This document shows, one piece after another, positions 34,357-48,720 of a stretch of DNA of 64,000 nucleotides. The DNA comes from Phycisphaerales bacterium. Its GTDB lineage: Bacteria > Planctomycetota > Phycisphaerae > Phycisphaerales > UBA1924. The DNA is taken from positions 405,903 to 469,902 of the forward strand of contig JAIEUA010000011.1 of assembly GCA_019744815.1 (NCBI GenBank). The letters run 5' to 3'. Within the stretch, counting starts at the first letter, position 1; each line of letters opens with the position of its first letter. Below the pieces are notes generated by a model. It saw only the letters and a program-made list of their open reading frames with translations, did not search any database and was not told where the DNA came from. The position numbers were made by a program, and so were the translations under genes.

Positions 34357-34689
34357 GTGTCCCGCGGCAGCCCCGACCCACAACCCCCGCAGCTCACCGC
34401 TGACATGCTCGCCCGGCTCAAGTCCGGCGACAAGCTCTGTTGTCGCGACTTCAGCGACTTCCTCATGGCCTACCTCGACGGCGAGCTCGGCTGCGACGTC
34501 GCCTGCCGCTTCGACCAGCACCTCGCCAAGTGCCCACCCTGCAAGACCTACGTCGAAACCTACCGCGCCACTGTCGACCTCGCCAAAGAGTCCTGTTGCC
34601 CCAAGGCCAATCCCCAGCTCGGTAAAATGCCCCAGGAACTCGTCAACGCCATCCTCCACGCCGTGACCAGCGAGAAGAAGTGCGAATGA
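34357..34689 (+). CDS. Zinc-finger (ZAS-type) anti-sigma factor
   Basis: The 110-residue cytoplasmic protein begins with GTG 3 bases after the sigma gene. It carries the putative zinc-finger pattern His-x3-Cys-x2-Cys (His55, Cys59, Cys62; HLAKCPPC). The segment DFSDFLMAYLDGELG is typical of zf-HC2 proteins that hold ECF sigma factors inactive. It has nine Cys in 110 residues (CC at 28-29, later CC and KKC), suggesting redox or metal sensing. No membrane helix is present, so it is soluble, unlike many anti-sigma factors. Its stop overlaps the ATG of the fluoride channel gene (ATGA). Confidence 0.85.
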   Translation: MSRGSPDPQPPQLTADMLARLKSGDKLCCRDFSDFLMAYLDGELGCDVACRFDQHLAKCPPCKTYVETYRATVDLAKESCCPKANPQLGKMPQELVNAILHAVTSEKKCE

Positions 34690-35075
34690 CGGACGTCGTG
34701 GACAAGGTCCCGCCGTCGCTGCTGGTCTTTCTGGGCGCCGGCCTCGGCGGCGTGCTTCGATTCTGGGTTTCCGAATCCGTTTCTCCGCCGGCGAACGGCT
34801 TCCCGCTCGCCACCCTGCTCATCAACGCCGCCGGCTGCCTAGTCATCGGGTGCCTCGTCGGGGCGATGCCGAACATGTCCAGCCTGACGCGCCTGATCGT
34901 GGTCGTCGGCCTGCTCGGCGGATTCACCACCTTCTCCGCGTTTGCCCGCGAGACGGTCGACCTCTGGCAGGCAGGCCGCCTCTCGACCGCGGCGACGTAC
35001 GTGCTCGCCAGCAACGTGCTTTCCATCGCCCTCGCCGCCGCCGGGTTCGTTGTCTCCAGACGTTTGCTGACGTGA
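34686..35075 (+). CDS. crcB: Fluoride ion channel CrcB/Fluc
   Basis: Fluc channels export fluoride as antiparallel dimers. The 129-residue protein has four membrane helices with the family marks AGLGGVLRFWVSE, ATLLINAAGCLVIGCLVGAM and the central GGFTTFSAFARE with the Phe-box and the Na+-site neighbourhood. It has the normal Fluc size. The ATG overlaps the anti-sigma stop, so it is likely co-expressed with the sigma/anti-sigma pair, which links fluoride or ion stress to that regulon by inference. No fluoride riboswitch could fit before it because the genes overlap. Confidence 0.92.
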   Translation: MTDVVDKVPPSLLVFLGAGLGGVLRFWVSESVSPPANGFPLATLLINAAGCLVIGCLVGAMPNMSSLTRLIVVVGLLGGFTTFSAFARETVDLWQAGRLSTAATYVLASNVLSIALAAAGFVVSRRLLT

Positions 35076-35238
35076 GACTACCGAACCGCCGATCATCGAA
35101 TCATCTTGCGACTCAGTCGCGAGCGTGTTGTGGGGAGCCTGTACCTCCGTGCGGTTTCAGCACCGCCATATCCAAATTCTGGTAGACTTCGAACGCGGCC
35201 AAGGAACCGGCCGCTCACGCTTGTGGAGCTCGATCCGG

Positions 35239-40557
<5,319 letters not shown>

Positions 40558-40822
40558 ACGAAACCGCAAGACTTCGCGCCCGCGACCGCAGGGGCGGCGA
40601 TATTCCGCCATGGCCCGAGCGGCCTCACAGACGTTGCTTCGGTGAGGTCTGGCCTCGGCGTGCTGTGACGCGGGGGGTGCAGCACGCCTCGACCCCGCCG
40701 CCAGCAAACCAACTCGCAAATCCGATCGCCCCCGCATCCGCCCGCCTTTGGTAAGGTATCCCTTCCCCCCGCTGCCCCCACCTCCTCGTCCCGGCACCCC
40801 GCACCCCTTCCCACCATCCCCC

Positions 40823-43800
40823 ATGCGAACTTCTCACCTGCTCTTCATCGTCTCCCCCGCTCTCCTCCTCGCCGGCTGCGCCCTCGCCCAGCCCGCACCC
40901 GCAACGCCGCCGACGCAGCAAGCGTCCGCCGCCCCCACCGCCCGCACCGGCCTCATCCAGTTCCCCACCATCAGCCCCGACGGGCAGCTCGTCGTCTTCT
41001 CTGCCGCTGGCGATCTCTGGGCCGTCGCCCGCACCGGCGGCGTCGCCACCCGCCTCACGTCCCACCCCGCCGACGACCGCCGCGCCATCTTCTCCCCCGA
41101 CGGCAAATCCCTCGCCTTCGAGTCCGAACGCGACGGCCCACGCAACCTCTACATCGCCTCCATCGACCGCACCAACGGCGGCGTCGCCCTCGGCACCGCC
41201 CGCCGCGTCACCACCGTCGACCGCGCCCAATCCCTCGGCGGCTTCACCAGCGACGGTTCCGCCATCCTCTTTGGCGCTTCTCACGAACCCTCCATCTTCC
41301 GCAGCACCCGCCTCTACCGCGTCTCCGTCAACGGCGGCCCCATCGAACGCCTCACCGACGCCTTCGGCGGCCTGCCCCGCATGTCCCCCGATGGCTCCTT
41401 CATCACCTTCACCCGAGGCCGCGCCGACTTCACGCGACCCAAGTACCGCGGTGCCGGTGCGCCGGACATCTGGAAGCTGAGCACGTCCAACAACACCCTC
41501 GAACGCCTCACCGCCGACACCGCCAGCGACGCCGACGCTTGGCCCCTCGCCGATGGCTCGGTCCTCTACGTCTCATCCAAGTCCGGCGAGTACAACATCC
41601 GCCGCATCCCCGCCGGCAAGACCGACGCCAACGCCATCGACGTCACCAACTTCCAGCCCACCGCCGCCGAGATCACCATCGGCCACGGCGTGCGCGACCT
41701 AGGCGTCAACGCCACCGGCACCGCCGCCGCCTTCGTTCTCTGGGACACGCTCTACACGCTGGACCTGAACCAGAACGCCAAACCACTTCCGGTCAGCGTT
41801 TCCTTCTCGGCCGACTTCGCCGACCTTGACACCCAGCGCCTCAACGTCGGCCGCGAGATCAGCGAGCAGGCCCTCAGCCCCGACGGCAAGACGATCGCCG
41901 TGATCGCACGCGGCCAGGTCTTCGTCCGCTGCACCGACGAGAACTTCCCCACCCGCCGCGTCACCACCGGCAGCGGCCGAGCCCGCGGCCTCGCCTGGAG
42001 CCCAGACAACCGCGTCCTCTACTTCTCCTCCGACGACACCGGCACCAACCAGCTCTACTACGCCACCGTCGCGCTCAGCAAGAGCGACCTGATTCCCGCC
42101 GAAGAAGTCAAGCCGGAAGAGAAGAAGGCAGACGACAAGAAGCCCGAGGAGAAGAAGGACGAGAAGCCGGCTGACGCGGAGAAGAAAGCCGACACCGAGA
42201 AGTCGGACGACAAGAAATCCGATGACAAAGCCGCAGACAAGGCCGCCGACAAGAAGGACGCGAAGGAACCCAAGAAAGACAAGCCCGATTACGCCAAGCG
42301 CTGGGCGGATTCCATCACTTTCACCGTCCACAAGCTCGAACCCGCCAACCTCGCCCCCGGCAAGAACGACGGCGTCTTCGGACCCGAACTCACCAACCCC
42401 ACTCCCTCGCCCGACGGCAAGCAACTCATCTTCAACCGCGGCCTGGGCGACACCATCCTGATGGACCTCGCCACCAAAAACTGCCGCGTCCTCTGGGAGG
42501 GCTGGAACTCCGCCGATATCTCCTGGGCCTCCGACTCGCGCCACATCGTCTACGCCAACGAAGACCTCGACTTCAATTCCGACGTCTGGCTCTTCGACAC
42601 CAAGCCCGGTGATGATGGCAAGACGCTGCCTGCCGTCAATCTGACGCGGCATCCCGACCTCGACATCGCGCCCCGCCTCTCCGCCGACGGCAAAGTCCTC
42701 TACTTCCTCAGCGAACGCGGCGAGAACAACTTCCAGTATCAGGTCTGCGCCCTCTTCCTCGACAAATCCCTCGAGACCCTTCGCCCCTACGAACTCGAGG
42801 ACTACTTCAAGAAGGCCGGCGAAGCCGCGAAGAAGCGCAAGCCCATCGACCCGGTCGAATGGGACAAGCCCGCCGACGTGAAGCCAGAAGCCAAAGCCGA
42901 GGCCAAATCCGAGGCTAAGCCCGAGTCCAAAGAAGAGTCCAAGAAAGACGACGCCGCGAAGCCCGACGAAAAGAAAGACGACAAAAAGGCCGAGGACAAG
43001 AAGGAAGAGAAAAAGGAAGACAAGAAGCCCGAGCTCGCCAAGCCGCTCCGCTTCGACACCGTCGATTCCTATCTCCGCATCCGGCGCCTGACCAACGGCA
43101 CGCCCACCAGCTCCGGCCAGCTCGCCATCACCCCCGCCGGCGATCGCATCGCCTTCGTCGCCGCCGGCGAGCCCGACCCCTCGCTTGTCTCCATCTCCTA
43201 CAAGGGCGACGACCGCAAGACCATCACCTCCGGCGGCGTCAGCGCTCTCACCGCCTCGCTCACCGGCGACAAAGTCACCTTCATCAAGTCCACCCCCGGT
43301 GGTGGTGGCGGCTCACTGAGCTCCTCCACCTTCGCCGGCGGCAAGGTCGACTCGCTACCCATCGACGCTCCCATCACCATCGATGTCGCCGCCCAGCAGC
43401 GTCACAAGTTCATGGAAGCCGCCCGTATCCTTGGCAACACCTTCTACCACCCCACGCTCAAGGGCCTCAACTGGACCGGCCTTGCCGCCCGCTACGTCAC
43501 CCTCGCCGAGAAGACCCGCACCGTCCCCGAGTTCGCCGCCGTCACCATGATGCTCTTCGGCGACCTCGAAGGCTCGCACATGGGCGTCTTCGCTCCCCCG
43601 GGCTCCGGCCCCGGTCCGATCAACACCGGCTACCTCGGCATCGACTCCAAGCCCGCACCCGGCGGCTACGAAGTCACCCGCATCGTCCCCCGCTCCCCCG
43701 CCGACGGCCCGACCGATCCCAAGGCCGTGCGCCTGCAGCCCGGCGACGTGATCACGATGATCGACGCCGAGAAGCTCGCCCCCGACGCGACCTCACGCCC

Positions 43801-44602
43801 CACCATCGACCTCGCCGCTGCCCTCATCGGCAAGTCCGGCAAGGAAACCCTCGTCACCTTCATCCGCAAGACCGACGCGCCCGCCGCTGACGGCAGCGTC
43901 AAGCACCGCACCATCCTCCTCACCCCCTACTCCAGCGGCGCCGACACCAACCTCCGCTACGAGGATGAATCCAACCAGCGCCGCGCCCTCGTCGACAAAC
44001 TCTCCGGCGGCAAGCTCGGCTACCTCCACATCCGCGCCATGAGCCAGCCCGAGGTCGACGACTACGAACGCGACCTCTTCGCAGCCGCCGACGGCAAGCT
44101 CGGCCTCATCATCGACGTCCGCGACAACGGCGGCGGCAGCACGGCGGACATTCTGCTCGCCTCCCTCACCGCGCCCCGTCACGCCTACGCCGCCAGCCGC
44201 GGCGTCGACCCCGCGACGGTCAAGCGCGACGCCTACCCACGCGACCGCCGCCTCATCTACGGCTACAGCCGCGAGATCAGCGTCCTCATCAACGAGAACT
44301 CCTTCTCCAACGCCGAGATCTTCGCCCACGCCATCAAGACCACCGGCCGCGGGAAAGTCGTCGGCACCGCGACCTACGGCGGCGTCATCTCCACCGGAGC
44401 CGCCTCCCTCATCGACGGCACCCAGGTCCGCACCCCCGGCCGCGGCTGGTATGTCAGCAAGAACCATCAAGACATGGACCTGCTCGGCGCGCAACCGGAT
44501 ATCTCGGTCCCGCAAACGCCCATCGACGAAGCAGCGGGCAACGACCCCCAGCTCGAAGCCGCGGTGAAGGAACTCCTCACCCGCGCCAAAGAGCCGCAGT
44601 AA
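40823..44602 (+). CDS. Tricorn-protease-like secreted S41 peptidase with beta-propeller
   Basis: The 1259-residue protein has a signal peptide/lipobox (LLAGC). The N-terminal part is a TolB-like beta propeller (PTISPDGQLVVFSAAGDLWAVARTGGVATRLTSHPADDRRAIFSPDGKSLAF). Two long Lys/Glu/Asp/Ala-rich linkers follow (about 420-495 and 680-745), then a second propeller-like region, a PDZ domain (about 930-1030) and an S41 catalytic domain. The active-site region shows GLIIDVRDNGGGS and NSFSNAEIF with Ser1160/Ser1162; the nucleophile is one of these. This is the layout of tricorn core and TSP proteases that cut oligopeptides. The strongly charged linkers are not typical of tricorn and look like lineage-specific spacers. 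A terminator follows. Confidence 0.88.
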   Translation: MRTSHLLFIVSPALLLAGCALAQPAPATPPTQQASAAPTARTGLIQFPTISPDGQLVVFSAAGDLWAVARTGGVATRLTSHPADDRRAIFSPDGKSLAFESERDGPRNLYIASIDRTNGGVALGTARRVTTVDRAQSLGGFTSDGSAILFGASHEPSIFRSTRLYRVSVNGGPIERLTDAFGGLPRMSPDGSFITFTRGRADFTRPKYRGAGAPDIWKLSTSNNTLERLTADTASDADAWPLADGSVLYVSSKSGEYNIRRIPAGKTDANAIDVTNFQPTAAEITIGHGVRDLGVNATGTAAAFVLWDTLYTLDLNQNAKPLPVSVSFSADFADLDTQRLNVGREISEQALSPDGKTIAVIARGQVFVRCTDENFPTRRVTTGSGRARGLAWSPDNRVLYFSSDDTGTNQLYYATVALSKSDLIPAEEVKPEEKKADDKKPEEKKDEKPADAEKKADTEKSDDKKSDDKAADKAADKKDAKEPKKDKPDYAKRWADSITFTVHKLEPANLAPGKNDGVFGPELTNPTPSPDGKQLIFNRGLGDTILMDLATKNCRVLWEGWNSADISWASDSRHIVYANEDLDFNSDVWLFDTKPGDDGKTLPAVNLTRHPDLDIAPRLSADGKVLYFLSERGENNFQYQVCALFLDKSLETLRPYELEDYFKKAGEAAKKRKPIDPVEWDKPADVKPEAKAEAKSEAKPESKEESKKDDAAKPDEKKDDKKAEDKKEEKKEDKKPELAKPLRFDTVDSYLRIRRLTNGTPTSSGQLAITPAGDRIAFVAAGEPDPSLVSISYKGDDRKTITSGGVSALTASLTGDKVTFIKSTPGGGGGSLSSSTFAGGKVDSLPIDAPITIDVAAQQRHKFMEAARILGNTFYHPTLKGLNWTGLAARYVTLAEKTRTVPEFAAVTMMLFGDLEGSHMGVFAPPGSGPGPINTGYLGIDSKPAPGGYEVTRIVPRSPADGPTDPKAVRLQPGDVITMIDAEKLAPDATSRPTIDLAAALIGKSGKETLVTFIRKTDAPAADGSVKHRTILLTPYSSGADTNLRYEDESNQRRALVDKLSGGKLGYLHIRAMSQPEVDDYERDLFAAADGKLGLIIDVRDNGGGSTADILLASLTAPRHAYAASRGVDPATVKRDAYPRDRRLIYGYSREISVLINENSFSNAEIFAHAIKTTGRGKVVGTATYGGVISTGAASLIDGTQVRTPGRGWYVSKNHQDMDLLGAQPDISVPQTPIDEAAGNDPQLEAAVKELLTRAKEPQ

Positions 44603-44629
44603 GCCGCACGTTCAAGATCAACCTCCGAC

Positions 44630-44655
44630 GCCCACGACCATCGTCGTGGGCTTTT
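44630..44655 (+). terminator. Rho-independent terminator of the tricorn-like gene
   Basis: GCCCACGAC (44630-44638) pairs with GTCGTGGGC (44643-44651) around CATC and is followed by TTTT. It lies 28 bases after the stop codon. Confidence 0.75.
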
Positions 44656-44660
44656 CGTTT

Positions 44661-44706
44661 CCGCGGGTGCCACTGCCGACCTGCTTTGAGGTCGGCAGTG
44701 CCATCG
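44661..44706. repeat. Covarying hairpin element, copy A
   Basis: GGGTG-C-CACTGCCGACCT, a six-base loop GCTTTG, then AGGTCGGCAGTG. The 12-bp stem is perfect (44671-44682 with 44689-44700). It shares the GGGTG head, the CACTGCC/GGCAGTG outer stem and the GCnnnG loop with copies B, C and D, while the inner stem differs but still pairs. Confidence 0.85.
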
Positions 44707-44745
44707 CTCACGATCACACACGCATCCCACCACAGGACGAGCTCG

Positions 44746-44863
44746 CCACAGAGACACAGAGGCACAGAGGCACAGAGAGATGCATTAGGTTTGAGGCGTC
44801 CGGTCAGGATTGCCCTTCGCCCAATGGGTCTCTCTGTGCCTCTGTGTCTCTGAGTCTCTGTGG
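44746..44863. repeat. 35-bp inverted repeat built from CACAGAG units
   Basis: The left arm 44746-44780 (units CACAGAG/GCACAGAG) pairs with the right arm 44829-44863 (CTCTGTG units), 33 of 35 bases complementary, around a 48-base loop. It lies between the convergent tricorn-like gene and the agmatinase gene. Similar CACAGAGACACAGAG intergenic repeats are widespread in environmental bacteria. The arms also act as tandem 8-12-base repeats. Confidence 0.85.
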
Positions 44864-44876
44864 TGAACTCTTCCCC

Positions 44877-45818
44877 TCACACCGCCATCACATCCAGCAT
44901 CAACTGCGCCGCCAGCATCGCCGTGATCTCCGACACATCCCGATCCGGCAACACCTCGACGATATCCGCGCCGACCAGATTCGTACCGCGGAGCGACCGC
45001 ACCGCCGCCAACGCCTCCGCGCTCGTGAACCCGCCCGCGACGGGCGTCCCGGTTCCCGGCGCAAACGCCGGATCCACCGCATCGACGTCAAAGGTCAGAT
45101 ACGTCTCGCGCCCCTTTGTCCGCGCCACAAACGCCGCCAGCGTCGCCGCACCGTTCCGCCGCCACTCGTCCATCGTCACGATCGTCACGCCGTGCTGCTT
45201 GGCAAAGTCCAGGTCGGCCGCCGTGTTGAGTGTCCCGCGGATCCCGATCGAGATCATCGCCTTCGGATCCACGATCCCCTCTTCGATCGCGCGAATGAAC
45301 GGCGACGCATGCCCCCACTTCTCACCCCACACGCTGTCCACCGTGTCCATGTGCGCATCAAAGTGCACCACCGCCAGCGCCTTCTTCCCACGCTTCTCCC
45401 ACACGGCCCGCATGTTCGCGTACGCGATCGAGTGATCTCCGCCGATCGCCAAGAGCCGCGTCTGCACATCCCCCAACCCGCGCGCAAACCGCACCACGCT
45501 CTCCATCGTCTCCTTGCACGAGTACGGCAGCACCGGCGCATCGCCCGCATCCGCCACGCTCCACCGCTCCGCCACGTTCACACCAAGCTCAATCGAGTAC
45601 GGCTTGATGTACTGGCTCGCATCCCGCACCGCCCGCGGCCCGAACCGGGCCCCAGGCCGGAACGTCACCCCGCCATCAAACGGAACGCCGTAGATCGCCC
45701 AATCCACCGGGCTGTTCGCCGGCGTGACATCGCTAAGCCGCGGCACCCGCAAAAACGTACAAATCCCCGCAAACCGAGGCTGCACCCGACCCGACGGCAA
45801 AACAGTCTGCTTTCCCAT
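44877..45818 (-). CDS. Agmatinase/ureohydrolase family protein (SpeB-like)
   Basis: The 313-residue enzyme belongs to the binuclear-manganese ureohydrolases, which cleave agmatine, arginine or related guanidino compounds to urea. Metal-binding motifs are GGDHS (about residue 126), FDAHMD (about 150) and DVDAVDPAFAPGTGTP (about 228). These give the His-Asp-His-Asp/Asp-Asp set. The substrate-loop Gly-rich region GIRGTL fits agmatinase. The first ATG (45824) lies directly against GGAGG, so the second ATG (45818), 6 bases from it, is the more likely start. It would feed putrescine/polyamine synthesis. The gene converges with the tricorn-like gene across the inverted repeat. Confidence 0.88.
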   Translation of the reverse strand: MGKQTVLPSGRVQPRFAGICTFLRVPRLSDVTPANSPVDWAIYGVPFDGGVTFRPGARFGPRAVRDASQYIKPYSIELGVNVAERWSVADAGDAPVLPYSCKETMESVVRFARGLGDVQTRLLAIGGDHSIAYANMRAVWEKRGKKALAVVHFDAHMDTVDSVWGEKWGHASPFIRAIEEGIVDPKAMISIGIRGTLNTAADLDFAKQHGVTIVTMDEWRRNGAATLAAFVARTKGRETYLTFDVDAVDPAFAPGTGTPVAGGFTSAEALAAVRSLRGTNLVGADIVEVLPDRDVSEITAMLAAQLMLDVMAV

Positions 45819-45868
45819 GCTCATCCTCCATCGACCGTCCACGCCGCCACACTGGAACACGGCCTCGG

Positions 45869-45909
45869 TCGGGTGCCACTGCCGGCCCGGCTCGGCGGGC
45901 CGGCAGTGC
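45869..45909. repeat. Covarying hairpin element, copy B
   Basis: GGGTGC-CACTGCCGGCCCG, loop GCTCGG, CGGGCCGGCAGTG: a perfect 13-bp stem (45877-45889 with 45896-45908). It lies between the agmatinase start and the birA end. Confidence 0.85.
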
Positions 45910-45959
45910 AGACGCGTGCGACCGCGAAATATGCACCATTTCCATCACCGGCTGCTCGC

Positions 45960-46802
45960 TCACCCCTCATGCACCAACGACGTCGTCAACGCCGGCAACT
46001 GCACCCGCCGCCCATCCTCCGTCACCAGATCGATATGGCTCGTCGGCTGCACGCCCTGCACCGTCCCCTCGTACCGATGCCCCGCGTGCTCAAAGGTCCG
46101 CCGCGACCCGACGAGGATGTCGCGCCGCGACCACTCCGCCGCCAGCGAATCCGGATCCATCCCAAGCGCCCGATCGAACTGCCGCACCAACTCGATCAGC
46201 ACATCGAGCCGCGTCGCCATAGACCCGAGCATCGACGTCGACGCCGCCCGCCCGCCCAGCACCGCCGGAAAGTCGTCGGCCTCGTGGCGCACGTTGATCC
46301 CGATGCCAACAAGCGCCGTCTCACCCTTGGCCTCGACCAACACCCCCGCCAGCTTCCGCTGGCCCCCGCCGCGCTCTACCACATCGTTCGGCCAACGCAA
46401 GCCAAGCCCCACGCCCACCACACTCTCGCACGCACGGCACGCCGCCAGCCCCGCCGCGATCGACAGCCGCGCCGGCGGCACATCCCGCTTCACCAGCGCA
46501 AACGTCGCGGCCACGCCCAGCCCTCTCGCCGCTTTCTGCCGCTGCTGCTCATCGTGCGCTTCGCCCTGCACCCACTGCCGCCCCAACCGTCCTCGCCCGC
46601 CGGTCTGCCGATCCGCCACCACCAGCGAGCTCACCCCATCCGCGCTCGCCCGCAGCGCCGCATCCTGCGTCGATTCCGTTTCCGCCAGCACCATCACCCG
46701 CCGCACCAGCGCGAGCCGCTCCTGGCGCAGCACCGCTTCGACCGCGTCCTGCCACAACTCGCTCGGAGTCTCGCTCGGCCCGCCGCGCATCGACCACCTC
46801 AT
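45960..46802 (-). CDS. birA: Biotin-[acetyl-CoA-carboxylase] ligase BirA (catalytic-only form)
   Basis: The 280-residue enzyme attaches biotin to the carboxyl carrier protein of acetyl-CoA carboxylase. The ATP/biotin loop GGRGRLGRQW (about 67-76) and the family segments LRWPNDVVERGGG, KLAGVLVEAKG and VGIGINVRH are present. The N-terminus lacks the DNA-binding helix-turn-helix, so it is a group I, non-repressor BirA. The ATG overlaps the preceding nadC stop (TGA at 46799-46801), so both are translationally coupled. Fatty-acid genes nearby (fabI) fit a lipid-metabolism context. Confidence 0.9.
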   Translation of the reverse strand: MRWSMRGGPSETPSELWQDAVEAVLRQERLALVRRVMVLAETESTQDAALRASADGVSSLVVADRQTGGRGRLGRQWVQGEAHDEQQRQKAARGLGVAATFALVKRDVPPARLSIAAGLAACRACESVVGVGLGLRWPNDVVERGGGQRKLAGVLVEAKGETALVGIGINVRHEADDFPAVLGGRAASTSMLGSMATRLDVLIELVRQFDRALGMDPDSLAAEWSRRDILVGSRRTFEHAGHRYEGTVQGVQPTSHIDLVTEDGRRVQLPALTTSLVHEG

Positions 46803-47773
46803 CGCTTCGTTTCCTCAAAGTCCAACCCCAAGTCCACGATCGGCGCACTGTGCGTCAGCGCCCCGACACTAATCCGATCCACCCCGCTCTTGGCGATCGC
46901 CGCGATCGTCTTCAGGTTCACGCCGCCCGAGGCCTCCAACTCCACACCCGCCGCCATCCGATCCCGCATCGCCACAGCCTTCTCCAACACCGACGGCGGC
47001 ATGTTGTCCAAAAGCACAATGTCCACCGCCGGCTTCTTCCCACTCCGCGCCGCCAACACCCGCTCCAACTGCTCCAGCGAATCCACTTCCACCTCAAAGA
47101 ACTGAATCGCTGACTTCAACCCATCCGCCCGCTTCCGCGCCGCCTCCACCCACTTGGTCAGTTCCCCCAACGGCACCGCCGCGATGTGGTTGTCCTTGAT
47201 CAAGACGGCATCAAACAACCCGATCCGATGACACCGCCCTCCGCCACAGCGCACCGCGTACTTCTCCAGCACGCGCAGTCCCGGCGTCGTCTTCCGCGTG
47301 TCGAACAGCTCCGCTCTTACCTTCCCCGCGCCTCGGCCCTTCGCCACCATCGCCGCCCGATACGCCGCCGTCACCGTCGCCACACCCGACAGGCGGCTCA
47401 ACAAGTTCAAGAGCGTCCGCTCCAACCCCAACACCTCCCGCGTCGGCCCACGCAGTGTCAGCAATGTCTGCCCCGGCAGGAACGCCGCCCCGTCGCGCAC
47501 ACCCTTCCCCACCGCCACCTTCACCCGCGGCCCAAACACCCGCACCAACTTCGGCACCGCCGCCAACCCCGCCACGACCCCGCTCTGTCGCGCCCGCACG
47601 TGCGCGACGCACGTCTCCCGCGCCCCGATCGTCACGAGGCTCGTCACATCCCCCGGCTTCCCACCCACCCCCAAGTCCTCATCCCGCGCCGCCACCGCCA
47701 CCGCCCGAGCCGCCGCCGGCCCGCCCAGCGCCTCAAACATCCGCGCGAGCGACATTGTGTTCAGATCCTTCAT
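46799..47773 (-). CDS. nadC: Nicotinate-nucleotide diphosphorylase (carboxylating) NadC
   Basis: NadC converts quinolinate and PRPP to nicotinate mononucleotide in de novo NAD synthesis. The 324-residue enzyme carries the signature motifs DTRKTTPGLRVLEKYAVRCGGGRCHRIGL (residues about 162-190), FDAVLIKDNHI, VEVDSLEQLERV, DIVLLDNMPP and ASGGVNL. Its length is slightly above the usual 280-300 owing to an N-terminal helical extension. I chose ATG 47773; the ATG at 47797 would add 8 residues. NadA and NadB are not in the window. It lies divergent from fabI, with a 74-base gap. Confidence 0.92.
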   Translation of the reverse strand: MKDLNTMSLARMFEALGGPAAARAVAVAARDEDLGVGGKPGDVTSLVTIGARETCVAHVRARQSGVVAGLAAVPKLVRVFGPRVKVAVGKGVRDGAAFLPGQTLLTLRGPTREVLGLERTLLNLLSRLSGVATVTAAYRAAMVAKGRGAGKVRAELFDTRKTTPGLRVLEKYAVRCGGGRCHRIGLFDAVLIKDNHIAAVPLGELTKWVEAARKRADGLKSAIQFFEVEVDSLEQLERVLAARSGKKPAVDIVLLDNMPPSVLEKAVAMRDRMAAGVELEASGGVNLKTIAAIAKSGVDRISVGALTHSAPIVDLGLDFEETKR

Positions 47774-47847
47774 CACAACCCCAGCGTACGCCAACACCGC
47801 CGCCCCTCACCTCCATTGCCCCACTAAACTCCCCCGAAGGAGTTCCC

Positions 47848-48633
47848 ATGGGTCTGCTCACAGGAAAAACCGGTCTCATCGTCGGCATCGCGAACGAACG
47901 TTCCTACGCCTGGCACATCGCCAAGGCTCTCTCCGACCACGGCGCCACCTGCGCCTACACCCACCTCCCGGGCGAGAAGAACGAGCGCCGCACCAAGCGT
48001 TCCCTCGAAGAGCTCAACCAGTCCAACGCCTGGCTCTACCCCATGGACGCCGCCAAGGACGAAGACATTGACGCCGCCTTCAACGCCTACGCCGAGAAGT
48101 TCGACAAGATGCACTTCCTCATCCACTCGATCGCCTTCGCCGATCGCGAGTGGCTCCAGTTCGGCAAGTTCGTCCAGACCCCGCGGGCCGCGTACCTCAA
48201 CGCCATCGACATCAGTGCCTACACGCTCCTTGGCATGGCCCGTCGTGCCCAGCCACTCATGCAACGCTCCGGCGGCGGCAGCATCCTCTGCATGTCCTAC
48301 TACGGCGCCGAGAAGGTCGTCCCCGGCTACAACGTCATGGGCGTCGCCAAGTCCGCCCTCGAATCCACGTCTCGCTATCTCGCCGCCGAGCTTGGTGGTG
48401 ACAAGATCCGCGTCAACAGCATCAGCGGCGGATACCTCCGTACGCTCGCCAGCAGCGCCGTCGGCGGCACCGACTCCATGTCCGACCGCGTCGCCGAACG
48501 CGCCCCCCTCCGGCGCAAAGTCGAAGGCGCCGACGTCGGCAACACCGCCGTCTACCTCGTCTCCGACCTCGCGGCCGGCGTCACGGGCGAAACCCTCTAC
48601 GTCGACTGCGGCGTCAACATCATCGGGGCCTGA
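47848..48633 (+). CDS. fabI: Enoyl-[acyl-carrier-protein] reductase FabI
   Basis: FabI performs the NADH-dependent reduction of trans-2-enoyl-ACP, the last step of each fatty-acid elongation round, and is the target of triclosan-type inhibitors in other bacteria. The 261-residue short-chain reductase starts with the cofactor loop VGIANERSYAWHIAKAL. The catalytic Tyr-x6-Lys is in YNVMGVAK, preceded by SYYGAEKVVPG. The nearby SISGGYLRTLASSAV matches FabI. A strong AAGGAG lies 5 bases before the ATG at 47848. The upstream open frame to 47455 is an antisense shadow of nadC. Copy C of the hairpin family lies downstream. Confidence 0.94.
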   Translation: MGLLTGKTGLIVGIANERSYAWHIAKALSDHGATCAYTHLPGEKNERRTKRSLEELNQSNAWLYPMDAAKDEDIDAAFNAYAEKFDKMHFLIHSIAFADREWLQFGKFVQTPRAAYLNAIDISAYTLLGMARRAQPLMQRSGGGSILCMSYYGAEKVVPGYNVMGVAKSALESTSRYLAAELGGDKIRVNSISGGYLRTLASSAVGGTDSMSDRVAERAPLRRKVEGADVGNTAVYLVSDLAAGVTGETLYVDCGVNIIGA

Positions 48634-48639
48634 CCACTC

Positions 48640-48690
48640 CCCAACCCGCGTAGCGGGGAGGGGTGGCCGAGCGAAGCAAGGCCGGGGCGG
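48640..48690. repeat. Imperfect C/G-rich palindromic repeat
   Basis: CCACTCCCC-AACCCGCG ... GCGGGGAGGGGTGG followed by GGCC-GAGCGAAGCAA-GGCC. This resembles a dispersed intergenic repeat seen in other G+C-rich bacteria. The similarity is from memory and unverified. Confidence 0.4.
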
Positions 48691-48720
48691 GGTGCCTTTC
48701 CGCTTTTCGCTTTCAACTCC

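Noticed and set aside
34600..34690. Fluoride riboswitch before crcB
   Set aside because: The gene overlaps the anti-sigma gene, and no riboswitch-like fold or consensus is seen.
44646..47105. 819-codon plus-strand open frame opposite agmatinase, birA and nadC
   Set aside because: Arg/His/Pro-rich shadow of three well-supported minus-strand genes.
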